This document shows positions 1-14,236 of a DNA stretch of 64,000 nt, one piece after another. How positions within the stretch are numbered: position 1 is the stretch's first letter; every line of letters begins with the position of its first letter. Made by a program: the position numbers and the translations under genes. The notes beneath the pieces are model-generated. The model was not told the origin of the DNA. It ran no database searches and was given only the letters and a program-made list of their open reading frames with translations. Source of the stretch: Casuarius casuarius (lineage: Eukaryota > Chordata > Aves > Casuariiformes > Casuariidae); assembly GCA_003342895.1 (NCBI GenBank), contig PTFA01000092.1, positions 599,237 through 663,236 of the forward strand. Reading direction: 5' to 3'.

Positions 1-140
1 GGTGGCTGGGGAGGGCAGGGGTGCTAGGAGGGGTGGGCGGTGGGGTGGGGAATTAAAAATTAAGAGGGGGATTTTGCGGCGAGGGGAGACGGAGCAAGAG
101 GAGAGGGCACCGGGGAGAGAACAGGGCGCCCCGGGGGAAG
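1..140 (+). other. GC-rich left edge; possible end of DNAJC5 non-coding exon 1
   Basis: The first 140 bases are very G-rich, with repeated runs of three or more G, and contrast with the AT-rich DNA that follows. A splice-donor-like AAG/GTGGGA lies at 138-146. DNAJC5 in other vertebrates has a non-coding first exon far upstream of its ATG, and the next recognised exon starts at 27114 with an acceptor just before the start codon. This edge could therefore be the tail of that exon or the CpG-island flank beside it. No cap site or core promoter can be shown, so the assignment is inferred from position and composition. Confidence 0.3.
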
Positions 141-3100
141 GTGGGATATTCCTGCCTCCTCCTGCTGGGTCTGGACTGTAAAGGTGGCTGATTACTAAGG
201 TGTTTGTCGTATCCGGATTTGGGGTGTGCGTGGAATTGGCTCTTGGGGTGCTGTCTCTGTGGGACAAAGCAGGTCTTCTCAGTTTGCTACAAATTCCGCA
301 AAGCATCCGTTTGTAATACAGCACTGAAAAAATTACAGGCGTTGTATCTTCCCTGGGAACCTCCTGCTTTGGGGGGGGCAGCGGTGGTGGAAATCCCTGC
401 TTTCTCCTCCTCCCACCCACCCACATGCGCATTCCTTAGTTGAGAGAACCATGGCGTTTTAGGGGCTTGCATCCTCTCTGAGCTACGAAAAAATCCAAAA
501 AACGAATCAAAAGGCCTGGAAAGGTGAATTCTAAATGAAAGTTATTTATATTATGTGCGAACTATGATTCATGATGACTGTTCTTAGCTTGAGGGCTCCC
601 AGATTTTTTTTTTGCTTCCCCTTCCTTATATTGTTCTACTTATTTTTTCTTAAATAATTTGTAACTGCTCAGATTATTATGTGCTTAATGATGTATTGAC
701 AATGGAAAGTAAATCCAGGCTTTAAAACAAGAAACTTGCAGAGGGAGCCTAATTTTATTTATTTGTGCAGTGCTTTCTGGTTCTTGAATTAACAATTCTA
801 GTCAGGTAATTCTTCTGATATTCCCTTTGAATGTAACTGGATGAAACATAGGCAGTGAATTTACAGATAACGCTCTGCTCTTGCTTTTATGCTTTATCAG
901 TATCTTGCTGTTACATGCATAGTGACACAATGCAGTTGACTTTTATTGGAGTATATTACACTGATGGAGCCATTTCTCCCTTGGAGAACAAGGTGAAAGC
1001 CATCCGTGCCTGACTGTCGCTGTATGACACAGAAAGGAAAGCTAAACACTTTTATCTTTTCTAGGTTTATTTTTATTGATCCATTGGTTTTCATGTAATG
1101 TGTGCTGAGAGTCATCGCTGTAGAGCTCTGTATGCATAATATTCACTCTTATGCTATAAAGCTTAAAAAATTACATAAATTTGGTACATCTTCTTACATC
1201 AGTACAAAAAAACCATGATTCTTATAGCTAATGTCTGTCTGATAGTCTCGTATTAGTTTGTCTTAAGGAAATGGGAATGTTAAATACGTAGTTAGATACC
1301 TTATTAATTTGCTACCGTTGAAGCAAAAACTTGCAGGCCACATTCACCCAGTGGCTGCCTGGTGATGTTTCAGCCATTCCGCTGGTATATTAAGCTATCT
1401 ATCAAAAGTATGCAAAGCTGAAAGGAGCCAAGAGGTTCTTAATTTTCCTTCTAACATGTGTCAGGATTTTACCTGTTCAAATTCTTGGATATTACCAGCC
1501 ATGTTTAAGTGAAAATTATTATTTTAAACACAATTTCAGATGAAGCATTTTTAGGTTTTAAGGCATCCATTAATTTCAGGTTGCTTGAGATCACGGTTTA
1601 CGTTTTTGTTTGTATTTCATGTAAAATGGTAGAGTCCTAATCTGGCTAAAAGATCCTAAGAAATAGTTGTCAAATTCATTGGCATTAATGAGTTAGCTCT
1701 AATAATTCTAAATAAACTATGCATTGGGAGTGAGGAAGGAGGGGAGACAGTAGCTGGAGTTGAAGAGAAATTGTGTTTANTATATGGAGTGTAGAATGAA
1801 AAAATGTTTATTTTTCTCGAGTGCCTTCCTGTGCTCTAGGGCTTATGGTTTCAGGTTGTGCTCTGTGGTGCTCTAAGTGCTTTGAAGAAGCTTGTCATGA
1901 TGGTAGCTCTGCCTCTGTGGAACCTGCATTGGGGATTACCTGGAGTTTGGAGATGAGACTTTCAGTCAAATAAGTTTTTATAAGCATAAATGAATATTTT
2001 TCTTTCCTCCCTCCTTTATTTTGTTTTAGTTATTGTTCACGGCATTTAAATGAAAGGGAAGATGCTGCAACTTAGTCTAAGATTTTTTTTCTGCTAATTT
2101 TTTGATGCTTTGTATTGATAAATTATAGGCTGTAGATGCAAAGTGCTGGAAAACCAACACAGAGATTTCCTAATTTCACAGGGCAGCTGTGTGCTTTATC
2201 TAACTGTCTTTTATCAGTGAACATCTGAAAAAAGCAACGGCTTTGTAATATGTTTTGTCTTTTAACCTAGATCTTATCTCTGTGTTGATTATGTCCAAAA
2301 GGTACAAATAATCTTTCAGTTTTTCATAAATGCCAAGAAATCTGTCTTCTGATGAGTTAGTATGCTTTGTCTTATAACTCAGTTGCAGTAAGTTAATGCG
2401 GTTTGTGGCCGAGGGAGCGTGGTCGTCAACTGAACTTCGGTTATGAAGTCTAATTTGCAAGTTAGGGTATTAGGGAGGTAGTGGTCATCAGCAATGATGC
2501 TGCTAATCATCTTACCTCTTTGTAAACTTCAAGAGAGATTTTTGTGTGTGTGTGTTTAAGGCATTTTGATAGTGAATATTAATGGAAGCCTAAGTGAATT
2601 ACTTAATAAATTGTGGTTTTGGTTAAATTCAAAATTTGCTGACAGGAAAGTGGACACAAGATCACAAAATGGTTCTGCAAATTTTTTCTGTCCATGAAAA
2701 TGACATGACTTTATTATTATTTTTTTAATAAGTGGTCTGTTATAATTAGCCGTATTTCCCTCTTTTGGTCAATTTGCCAGTGTTTTTTTTCTTAAAATAC
2801 TGTTTATGTTAATATCCAGATTGAAATACTTTTTCTATATGTTTGCAAAGGAAAAGGTTGGCAGAACTTTCATACAAAGCTTCTGTTGCATATACAATCG
2901 AATGCTCTGGTGTCTTCCCCAAAGCATGCAGAACAGTATCCGCCAGCATTTTTACTGCTTTTCCATCCTGTCAAACACGCAGGCATTGGAATTACTTTAA
3001 GATAACTTTAATAAGCTAACCGCTTTTCATTCACAGTTTGATCTTGAGCCATATAAGTCCTCTTCGTTTTGCTTTGCCACTTGCATTTTTCGTTCGTGCC

Positions 3101-3552
3101 AAGAATCCAATCCTTGCGGATGGGATTAAACTGGGAGGAAGGGCTTCCTGGTCGGGGCGTGCTCCTCCGGAGCTGTCCAGCAGGCGCTGGGCACCCTCGC
3201 TGCTTTCCCAGCCCCAGCCGTGGCTGTCTTCCTTGAGGTTTGCTTGCCTGTTTCTCGACTGACTGGGTAGGTGACTGAATGGCGCTGTAGAGGGATTGTC
3301 TGTTCTGAGGAAGATGTGGTCTTTCTGTCTCGCTCCGCTAGACTGAGGAAGTAAATTTTCAAAGATTAGGTTTGTGTTCTGTTTGGCAAGTCCTTTCATT
3401 TTCATGATGTGACCCCAAACTTGCAAACAGATGGCACAGAGGACTGCAGTGGACCAGTCTACAGTCTCAGGAAATAGCTGTATGACCACCCGTGCTGTAA
3501 GACAGATGGGTCGTGTCAAAAACACATAGATGGAGGTATGAGGAACTTGTCT

Positions 3553-3590
3553 AACACAGAAGACCAAAGTGAACACAGAAGACCAAAGTG
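3553..3590. repeat. 19-bp perfect tandem duplication
   Basis: The 19-base unit AACACAGAAGACCAAAGTG occurs twice back to back at 3553-3571 and 3572-3590. It lies inside an 828-base open frame on the minus strand (3031-3858). Because 19 is not a multiple of three, the duplication would shift any ancestral frame, which argues against that frame being an old conserved gene. Confidence 0.9.
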
Positions 3591-6500
3591 AAGTTTTTTC
3601 AACATGGGAAAAAAAAATTGCTTTATTTGTGCTCCGATAATAAAAATCAGTAGAACTAAGCAGTCTTAGTTCTGAATTGTCCATATAAATACTTTGCATA
3701 TTTAGTTCTTTAGCTACCTGTACTGGCCAGTAAAGCTCTTCTAGACATTCAGGAATATTTGGTGACTCTCTGGACTGTTGCAAAACAAAAACTTTGAGAG
3801 GAAAAAAGGGAGTAGAGGACTGATCTTGGTACACCTGGTCAGCATATGGTATCATCATGTTGCCAACTCTTACAGTCTCTCAGAAGCTATACATTAATTC
3901 TCACCATTGTTTTAGCATGTCTTTTATTATGATGGTTTTGTTACTATGCCAACCACTATGTGTTGATGTTGGTTGGTTAACTAGTGACTATTTTTTAATC
4001 TTGAAAGATAGTAATTTGAACAGCAGTATATTTTAAAATTTACTTAGAAATTCAGTTAGTGTATTTTTTAACCCATAAAAGGAGATGAAGTACAGTAGTT
4101 ATAAAGTATATATATTAAATATGTATAAGTTTCAGAGATACTTTGTTTCCTATCAATGTAAATCGATGTAAAAGAATTGCATTCCAGAAGAAAAGTTCCT
4201 CAAAACATTATTTAAGTATCTTTAATGAAGTGGTAGTGGCTATCAAAAAGCATAAAGCACTTTTTAGGTACAGAATAATTGAGAAAGTAATAACTGTTGA
4301 TTTTAAGTTGCAGGTTTTTTAGTACATTGTCGATGTGTAGTTTTTTCTTGGATTAGAGTGAATAATATTGCTTTAGCATGTGTCCAGATTTCTTGTGTCC
4401 TGGCAACTTTTCCTAATTGTACTTACCTTGCATCTGTATTACACTGAATGTACCTTTTGAAAATCCTATTCTGCCTTCTTCAGTAACACTGAAACACTTT
4501 CAATTCCAGCTTGTTGGTGTGCCAATTGTAAAATTACAGTACATTTTTCATACAGGTGTAAGTTTTGAATGATCTTGTGTATGCATTGCTTGAAGAAAAT
4601 TCAAGGTATGTGGTACGCAGTGGTATGGTAGCTCTCACACAGAACAAGTGCTCTAGGCCCAACTTGGTTTAAATTAGCAGCTTTTCTCTCTTTTTTTCAT
4701 TTATAATCTCCTTAAGTATTTTGTAATGAGAATAGAGTTTTTTGATGAAAGTTTTTTTTTTTTTTTTTTAAATATACTTCAGATCTATGATCTAAATTTT
4801 GATGGAGGAATGGTGGAGCAAATATAAAAACTTGGTGGCATATGGTTTACCTCTTACCAAAGCAGTGTTAGCCAGCTCGTTTTTTGATGGCATGATATAT
4901 ATAGTTCTGTTTTAACAAAATAATATAGCGGCACAAAAGGAGCAGTCATGAGTATGCTTCCATTAACCTGTGTTTTTATGATGGTAATGATCTGATGACT
5001 TCTGGCAGATGAATTATGGAAGTAAATATTTCTTTAGACTTGATTGTAAAGACATGCAATATATAATAACACTGGGGAGAAATAGTTAGAAAACAACAAA
5101 AAAATTCCAGTTGCCTCCTCCACCCTACTGCTTGCACTCTCCTCTTTTCGTTATGAGAGGTGCCGCTGCATTGGTTTATTCATTGCATTAAAGCAATGCT
5201 GGAGGATCCATCAACATAAGCAGTTTCGTTCTAACTGTTTCCTTATTCTGAGTAATATATAGTATATTTATAGATCTGTAAAGAATCAGATTCTAACTGT
5301 TTGATCTAGGAATACTATTGTCTATCACACTATTGTAACATGAGACTTCACAAACTTTACTTGGTTCCATCTGCAGCTTATTAAAATTGTGTTATGCAAT
5401 AACTATAGATATTCTGGAATATTTATTGCAACTATCATAGGACACTGCCTAGAAGAAGGGAATATGTAGGACCTATATGTTGATACTGTTTTGCGATGAG
5501 TATGGGAAAAGTTCGAAGTTGAGTAATCTGTTACAGTAACCACATATAAAGTTACAAGAAGTGGACTTGCATAGGTTTTCTGTCTGTTTCTTTTTCCCCT
5601 TTTACGTCTTTAAATTTTTGGTTATATTTCAAATGAAAATATTCTTTTCCCTTCCATCTGTCATTACATATTTTATGTCTTAACAGGATTTTCTGTTACT
5701 GTGATGGTAATATCTTAGCAATTTTATTCGTGTCTCAGAAATATTTTGTAATTTTTGAGTCTCAGTTCTAGGGACAGTGGGTAATATATATTTGGGCCTT
5801 TGCCTGAATTAGGCCAGTTGTTAAAGAGTTTTCCTTATGAATCTACTTTTAGTGGCATGAAGATTTAGGAGTACTTACTGTAATAACTTAATTTAGTTAT
5901 GAAGATGCTTGTAGAGAGGAAGGAACTTTAGAAGCTTAACTCCAAACATTTTTGTGGGCAGTTGATAGTGACAATGTCTGTAATAATCTAGAATATACTA
6001 GGTGTAGATTCATTCTACCAAGACCTGTTTGCACCAAGTGAGATGTTTATGATTTCGTGTTGCATCTATCATTACTTGATGGTGTGCAGTTAAAGCACAG
6101 TTTTTAGGAAGTATGTTAAGAAATGTCTTAATCCTTCTTTATTTCTTTGTAGTTGTAAAGTCAGCATGAAAGCTGGAGTTCCTGCTTCTGATGGTTAGAA
6201 AGATGAGAGAAGTGTGATCAGCAGACAAAATGGGACATGTTAAGATCTTGTTTAGATACTGGAGTAGAGTGCGGCAGTGTGTCTGTATGAGAGGCATGTG
6301 ACACTTGTGGTAACAGCGGGTGAAAGGGGAATAAAATTAATGAGCGTTCACATGCTTTACAAGGGGCATACGCAGGCCTTGTGAAATCATCGGGTATCTT
6401 GCTCAGGGAATTGAAACAGTTCCTTTTTAGTTCTGCTCTAGTTCAGATTCAGCAGGGATTAGAGTTATCCTGATGCACTTCCAGACCAGACTAATGATTA

Positions 6501-9500
6501 GTTTGATCTGAACCAGTTTGATGACTTATTCAATATGCCTCAACTAACTTTTTTCACTTAAAAGTTCAAACAGGGGTCCTAGCTGCTTAGTGGGAACTCT
6601 GGAAGAGGATGAGGTGATTCAGAGTGGTCAGTGAGACTTTGATGGGAGCAGATGCCTGTTTCTTTCCCTTCCCACCTACATCGCTTAACTTCTGCAGCTC
6701 TTAGATACTCCGCTCTTCACAGTACACCCTCGTTTTGCCTCTCCTGGCTAACTACTCATTACAGGAGGGAGGTGAGGTAGGCGAGGAACATGAAATTGTT
6801 TGGTAGCTCAGTCAAAAACTGAGGTGATCCATCATTTCTCAGAAGGTATAACCAGACATACTTTTAGCTCTAAACTGGTTAAAAACCTGATTCAGTTACT
6901 GTTCAAAAACAAATAGCAGTAACTAGATCTGTTGCCCAGGGAACTAACTTCTCTAAAGGGTATGAGTCTCGTGTGTGTCTCAAGAAGTTATTCTAAGCAC
7001 TGAATCAGAGTGCTGATAAAAAATAAGTGATGAACCATGTCTTTTCTTACAAAGTTCCTTTTGTTATCATTGAGTTTTGGTTTGACAAATCACCAATAAA
7101 TCAGTGATTCTTTTGAACACCCCTCCTAAAGTTAATGCCAGGAAGTAACATGCCTGCTTTAAGTAGCCCATTTTTTAACACTGAGCAAAATAAATACATT
7201 TTAAACAGAAATATTTGACAAGTTACCTAGAAGATAAATAGTGAGAATTTTTATCTTTGTTAACACCTGTTTCCCTCATCCTTTGTTTCTTTCTTTTCCC
7301 ACAAAGATCCCAATTTGCATACTGGCTTACTGAATTCCTGTTGCACTTACAAAAATTGCTTTTCCACACAACATTTGCTATTCGCAGTTAACTTAGGAAG
7401 ACCAGGCAAACTGGCTTAATCACAAGTTGGTCGGAAGATGTGCGCTTATTTCCCAGGCATACATCGTTGTTTTGCTAAGTGGTTTGGATAATAACAAGGG
7501 CAATGATCAACAAGAATTTATTTTGTTTTTGTTGCTGATACGGAAGTGGAAGGTTTATCTCAGATGATGAAAATCCAGCATCTCTCTTCTGTGTGTCTCC
7601 TGTAGCTGTTCTCTAATATGCAGCTTTTTACTCCAGTCTCCTGCATCTTATCTTAAAACTGTGTTTCTTCCAGCGACTTGTTTTGTTGATGTCTTCTGTA
7701 TAAAGTCCGGTTAGTTCCTCTTGTGTTGAAAAAATATCTTTCAATAACGGCTTTCACTCTTCCTTCCTTGCTGATTAAAATGTGTAGATGAGTGAAATAT
7801 TGCTTAAAAAAAAAACCCAAAACTTAAAACCTTAAATGAGGATAAGTGGTATTTTGCATCTAACTCTTTCCCTGGTAAGGGTCTTCAGGAAAGAGGTACT
7901 CCTGGTTTGGGGAATATGTGTCACATTAATGCCAGTTCAGCGCTGTGTTGAGAGCATCTTGACGTGTAAACAGTCTGACTTGAGAGACATCTCTTGTACT
8001 CTGGTGTGAAGATCAGAGGGAGGGGCAAAACCATTGCACAAAAGCTTTATGGTTTTCTGACTTTGTTCTTAGCCATTACTTTAAGTGAAGAAAAGACTAA
8101 ATGTGATTAATTCTATACCTTACACTAAAACTAAAAGCAGGGTGTTTTGGGAAGGACAGTGATTAAATTATTCATAGTAAAATACTGACGTTTTTGTTGT
8201 AAGCTGTCTGAAGTGTGATTCTAGTCTGAAAACTTAGCTTATAAAATATAGATTTTTTTATCCCCATTACAATGTTAGAATAACTCAGTTAAGGTCTCCA
8301 GGCTGTTTTTTCTCTAACTACCAGGTTTGCAAACTAAGTCTACAGTCTGAAATTCAAGCTGTGTCTTTTCTTGTTAGTCACTAGGGAGTTAGTGGGAAAA
8401 TCAGTGGGACAAATGCTGTTCTCAGTCACCTTATTACTTCTAAATTATGGGCTTTCTTTTTTTCTTTTTAACAGCCATGGAATACTGTTGCCAGACTGTG
8501 TGGTGGAACTGAGGCCAAATTTCATCACACAGTTTGCAGATTAAATGTATGCAGAGTGAGAGAAAGTGGAATTAACTATCAGCGCAGTTTCTGTAGGAGT
8601 GATAGTAGTATAAAATAAAGCTTTGTTGGTGAAACCATACTATATAATTAGAACATACCCCAATGGTTTTCTCCTATAAGAAAATGTCTCATTTTAAATT
8701 AAAACCACTTTTACCCATCTCTGTGATTTATTTGAATATGTTTCTAGCCAAATGTGCCTAATGAAGATAGAAAACAAAGTCTTAGGTCCTGAGCTTCCCA
8801 CAGTCCAGACCAACTCAAGCACGTGAATCGTATACTGGTTCGCGTGTTCTCGGTGTGCTATATGAGTATGGTTACATTAGCAAAGCACTTATAGTGAGCA
8901 CCTTCCGTGCTATGGAAGCTGGTTTTGATCTCTAGGGAATAAATGTGTGTCAACTATCCCAAGACACGTTTTGCTATGTCTTTGATACACATTTACTTTT
9001 GGACATCTGCTCCATTTTAGTTGACATAAAATGAAATAAAAATATATTTGCAGTGAAGGCACACCCCTCCACCATATGCCAGGTATCAAAAGAAAGAGCT
9101 TTATATTGTACTCTCCTGCCAAAACAACAAATAGTAGTATGAGCTATGCTAATCAATTCAGATTTTATTGTGGAAATCTTGTCTTCACTCCTTTTATGTT
9201 TCCAGATGCCCATGTGCTAGGGAATTGAACAGGGCAGGTATGAAACTCATCTCCTCGTGTTTTCTAAAGTATTTCCTGTAAAATTTGACATTGTTCAGTC
9301 AGAAGGCATCTGTAACATAAAGATAACTGGAGAGCGTCTTGCATGTCCAAAACTTTTTTTTTGGATGTACTTCCTGGCTTAGTAAATTTGTATTTTCCTT
9401 AAAATCTGACTTGCCATTAATCCTTTCCTTTACAGTTTTCTCAGGCCTGTTTTACTACCCCGTGTTTGTGCTTGGATTTTAAAGCTGACTTCTGATTTGC

Positions 9501-12500
9501 AGGATTGCGGGGTATGTGCTGAGGACGGGGAGGAGTATCGTTCTTCACCTGACACCGAACGTAGGAAAAGCAAGTCACAGTTTTTATGTCAGTTAGCAAG
9601 TTGAGTTCGGAGCAGATGTTTTTCTGGAAGCGTGGAGGTGGCCTGCCTTGTGTAGCAATGCACAGCACAATCCCTACGGCATCGTGTTAGAATTTGGAGA
9701 GGTTTTCTCCTGTGTGCTGGGCCCCATTTACAACCAGGGGACCACTTATTCCTGATGATTTTTTGGAAGCTTAATGGAATTGTGCAGTTCAGTGGCAGGG
9801 TAGGCTAATGTCGCGATTAGGCTTTCTGTGTGAGCAGGCAGGTTTCAGTGACACACAAGATAATGCTATGCAGCTGAGGCTGGAAACGTCATTTATGTCT
9901 TTAATTTTTAAGTGGTTTATGCCCCTATCTTGAGTGGTGTAATGAGATCTAAAATACTGCTACAGATCATACCAATATAGCTAACTTTAAATGAATATAA
10001 ATTAAAAAATATATTATTGGTGTGTTTGTTGTTTTAATCGGCAGTTTCATGAAAGCAGGGGGTTTGAGGTTTTGTTTGTTTTTGTTTGTTTGTTTTTTGG
10101 AAAGTTATACGAAATTTTGTTCTCAAACATAAACCGTTTTTTTATAACACTGATTGCTCAGTCCTGGCATGTTTTGCTTAGTTGGAGGACTGCAGGAGTG
10201 ACTCCCTGGTACGTTTGTGACGTTTGGCTAACAGGAACGGTGATAATCGGTGCCTTTATGCCAAGGACCTGTCATCTAAAGTTGCTTTAGCTCTTCTGAC
10301 CTAGATGCTTAAGTTATTGTCATTGCTTGGAGTGCTTTAACATTTAGCTATACCAGCCAAATGCTCAGTTGCCAGATTTGCACCAGAAAGTTCTGACAGT
10401 GTGTGTCTGACTGCGGTTTGCAGATGTGCCAGCCTGAGGTACTTAACACTGCCTGCAGAAGCCTGCGTGAAGATGTGGCAAATGCAAGATGAAGAGGAAT
10501 AGGGTAACATGGATGAAGTAAATGGGCAATACACAACGTGTTAAATTATTCATATCAGTAATGAGTTTTACAGAGAAAAGAAAGGTCATGGGCAGAGCTG
10601 AAGTGTAGGGATCCCTGACTTAGTACTGGCTCAGTGAGGTCATGCCCCAGAGTGCTGTGTGCGCGTGGCTATACAGCTCTTAGTGAGCTGGGCTGTGTGT
10701 GTCTGCACTAGGGTGGCAGTAGTTCACAATTTATATAATCCATAAATGTATAATAAGAGGTTGACAAAGCCTGTTTTGAAGCTGTGCCCTGTTTTGAAGC
10801 TCAGCTTTCTGGGAAAAGCTGTGAACACAGCCTGAGATGGTTTTACTGGTAGAGTATAATGATATGCTTTTGTTAGTAACATTTTCCTAGTGATAATGCT
10901 GTGCTGATATTGTGCTTTGTAGTAGTAGTAAATTCCTAACCCATGAGTAAAACAGGTTATGTTATTAAAACTCTCATTTATTGGTGTATCAATATCCTTA
11001 CTAGGGATTTCCACTAGCACGACTGTGTTGATCGCTAGCATGTCTGTTCACATCTTTCATAGCTTTGCTGGCTGAAGCTTGTGATGTTGGATGTAATCTT
11101 GCAATTGGGAAAGGAAGCTTTTTTTATGTTTCTTAATACAATTTAATTTATTTGAAAGAGGAAAAATGTGTTGTGCTTTTTTGCCTTTGTTTCATTAGGA
11201 TCTAATAAGTCTTTGAATGAAGGGTAGAAGTCTTTTTTCTTCTTCTTTTTTTTTTTTTTTTGACAAGAGGAAATTAAAATGCTCTTTTCTCTGGCAGTTT
11301 ATGTGAGGAAGTGAAATAACGAAACAGCAAAGTCCAGTCCCCTCCCCAGTCTCCACAAAGGCAAGGGAAATGTAGCTGAACAATTAGGATAAGAAAGAAT
11401 TTTTAGATGTGCGTAATTTTTTTAACTTTGCAATTTTTTTTAAGATAAAACCTTTGAAGAAGTAAGGTCTTCACAACTTAACTAAATGGATAGAAGTGGT
11501 AGAATCACTGTGCATCTTAGCCTAGAAGACCTGACTGGATACGGTTAAGGTAAAACTACATCTGAGGAAAAAAAAGCTTCTCCTTTTCTGCCTGTATTAA
11601 AAAAAAGCTTAATTTTTTTTCATAAGAGCAAAATTTTGTAGATTTTTAAGCGATCTATTACTGTATGAAATAAGAAGAAAGGATCCAACTTTACGGACAC
11701 AATTATGTTGGGTTCCTAGTGGTTATGTGAAGGCATTTTAGCTTTTCTGTTTCCTGAGCTAGTTTGACTTGGTGGGCAATGGCTTCTGTAAACTCGGCTT
11801 TATAAATTCTGCTGTTCAGTTTTGTGTATTTTCCTTTCTTATTCATGTCTTTTTAAAAGGGAGATTTGTGTGCTTGGTAGGGGAAGAGAGAAATTAATTC
11901 AGAACTGAATGGTAGAGATGAATAAATTGAAAACAGAAGTAAAGTTTTGTAGAAGAAAGCAATAGACTTGATAATTTTAGATCAGGTTGCACGTACGTGA
12001 ATTATTTTCTGCTCTTGGTACAACCTGGTCCATTTTTCCATATTCGAATTGTGGAATAATTTTGGCTTACAAGTATGGTTTTACAAGTTGCAAAATGTAC
12101 ATGAGCTAAATTTTTTTGTGGGGGTGAAAAAAACCCTCTGTGACCGATGGCAAAAGAAGATATTCACGTTCTTTTTCTCTCCATCTTTGCTGCTGTAGAT
12201 GGGTACAGAGGGTAACTCTCCCCTGCTCTATGCTTCCAAATTAATTTCTAGCAAGTCTTTCATTTCCTTTTGCAGTGCAATTGGTAGTTTGAAAGATGTG
12301 TTCATATCTGGCAATATCACGGCATCATTTCTTATTTCTTAGACTGGTTATAGGCCTTTTTTAGTACTGTACAATCCTACTTTGTTCATTCTAATTATTC
12401 TTGACCAGGCAAAAGTTGCCTGTGCTGTAAGAAGCTGCTGATTAGATCAGCTGTGTCCCCTTTACCTGTGTAAAGTTATCTTGCTTTTCTGTGTATTTAT

Positions 12501-14191
12501 TGTACATTTATTCCTTCAAGTAATAGAAAACTCATCCTAACCTGCCAAAAGTGGCAAGCCAGTTGGAATAGTCTTTCTGGAGTTCAGTGGCTGTATTTTA
12601 ACAATGTGATCCAATTTGCTGAACCCTTTGTCACATGGGTGAATAGACTTGTTCCTTTTTGCAATTCTTGCTTTTATTACCGCTTTAAAATCTTTAGGTT
12701 TCTTATCTACAGCTGCTTTGTGACAGTATAAATCCTATTTTTACTTGAGTAAACTTATTCATTTGTCTTCCAGGACTTTGTCTATATTTTAAAGGTTTAA
12801 TGATTTGCCTGTATTGGTATAGTTATTAGCAATGTGTTTTTTTTTTTTTTTTAATTGAAATAGTTCAACTTGACTTGTATGAACATAGCTATACTTCTGT
12901 ATAAATACTTTTTAGAAAGTGTAAGGTATTTTGTAGGGGAAATAAGATACTTTGTTATCAGTCTACTCAAGTGAAGGTTGTGTTTTTTTTCTGAGTAGTT
13001 ACAAGGACTCAAACACTGCATAAGTTTATATGGAGAAACAATTAAGAGTAGTACTGAGGCAAGCAAACAGAACTACTTGTTTTTGATAAATTTTTAAATA
13101 GCTGGGTAAGTAAATGGAGTGAAGTTTTTATAGTGTATGTAGTTTGTGACGTTTGTACTCTGCCGTACAAATGACTCTAATGCCATAAACAATAATTAAA
13201 TTTTGCTGCAGGATTAAATAGGAGCAATGGAATCTTGAGTAAGGTATCCACTTAAAAACACAGGGTTTTAAAGAGTAATTCTTTTAGTTGAGAGAAGAGG
13301 ATGGAAAATGTGAAGCTAATGCTTTAAATATTTTTCTTCCCGATTCGAAAGCCCTTCATTAGTAGGTTTGAATCTTACTTTTGTATAGGGCACAAGGTCA
13401 CAAGTCTTTATAACAAGTTGGTCAATCAGACTTAAATGGCTAAATTTTAATCTGCTAAGCTTATTAGAGAGATAACGCTTGTATCGCTCTAGTCAAGTTT
13501 GTCACAAGTTTCAGTGTAACCTCTATTTCAATGGTTAATGATGGCTGTTAAGTCAATTTGGATTTGAATTTAGCAGAGTTGTATTGTCCTGAATTCATTT
13601 ATTTTACTACTCTGTGTTTCTGGTTTTTTTGTACCTCATACTTCAGAGATTTTAGCTGATATTTTAAAGTCGTAATCTTTGACTGTTGGAGATGTATCTT
13701 CTGTTTCAAAGGCAAATGAATTTGGTCTTACTAGAGCTCCTTTTTGGGGGTGGAGGGGACAACAAAGTTGTATGTGTTTGAGATTCATTTGCTGAATACT
13801 AGGTTGGCTTTACATAAGGGCTTAATTGTTAAAACTGATTGGAGTAAGTGTATTCTGTGCATGATTCAAGTTGCAAGTGTTTGTGTGCAACTTTCTGTAA
13901 TTGTGCTTTTTTCTTAACAGAAGTTTTGATTCAAACTTTAGTAAGGCACGGATCTCATGACTGAAAATACAACCCTTAGATACTGATACTTGTTTGTACG
14001 TTGCAATGGAGTAAAATAATTCTGCTGATTTGTAGTGCTTGTAAGACCTGCTCTCTATAGGGCTTTTACTAGTGTAAAAGAAATATAAAAACATTCTGTT
14101 CCAAGGATAGGAGATTTCTTACATGATCTTTAGCAAAGGACTATGAACAGTAAAATTTAGCCAAGAGGCTTTGTGTTGTCATTAAAGTACA

Positions 14192-14236
14192 ATATAGATA
14201 GATATCTATATCTATATATATTTATATCTATATAAG
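14192..14236. repeat. AT-rich microsatellite, (ATAG)/(TATC) and (TA)n
   Basis: An imperfect run of ATAG, TATC and TATA units with strong dyad symmetry. It lies in DNAJC5 intron 1 and shows no link to a coding feature. Confidence 0.85.
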
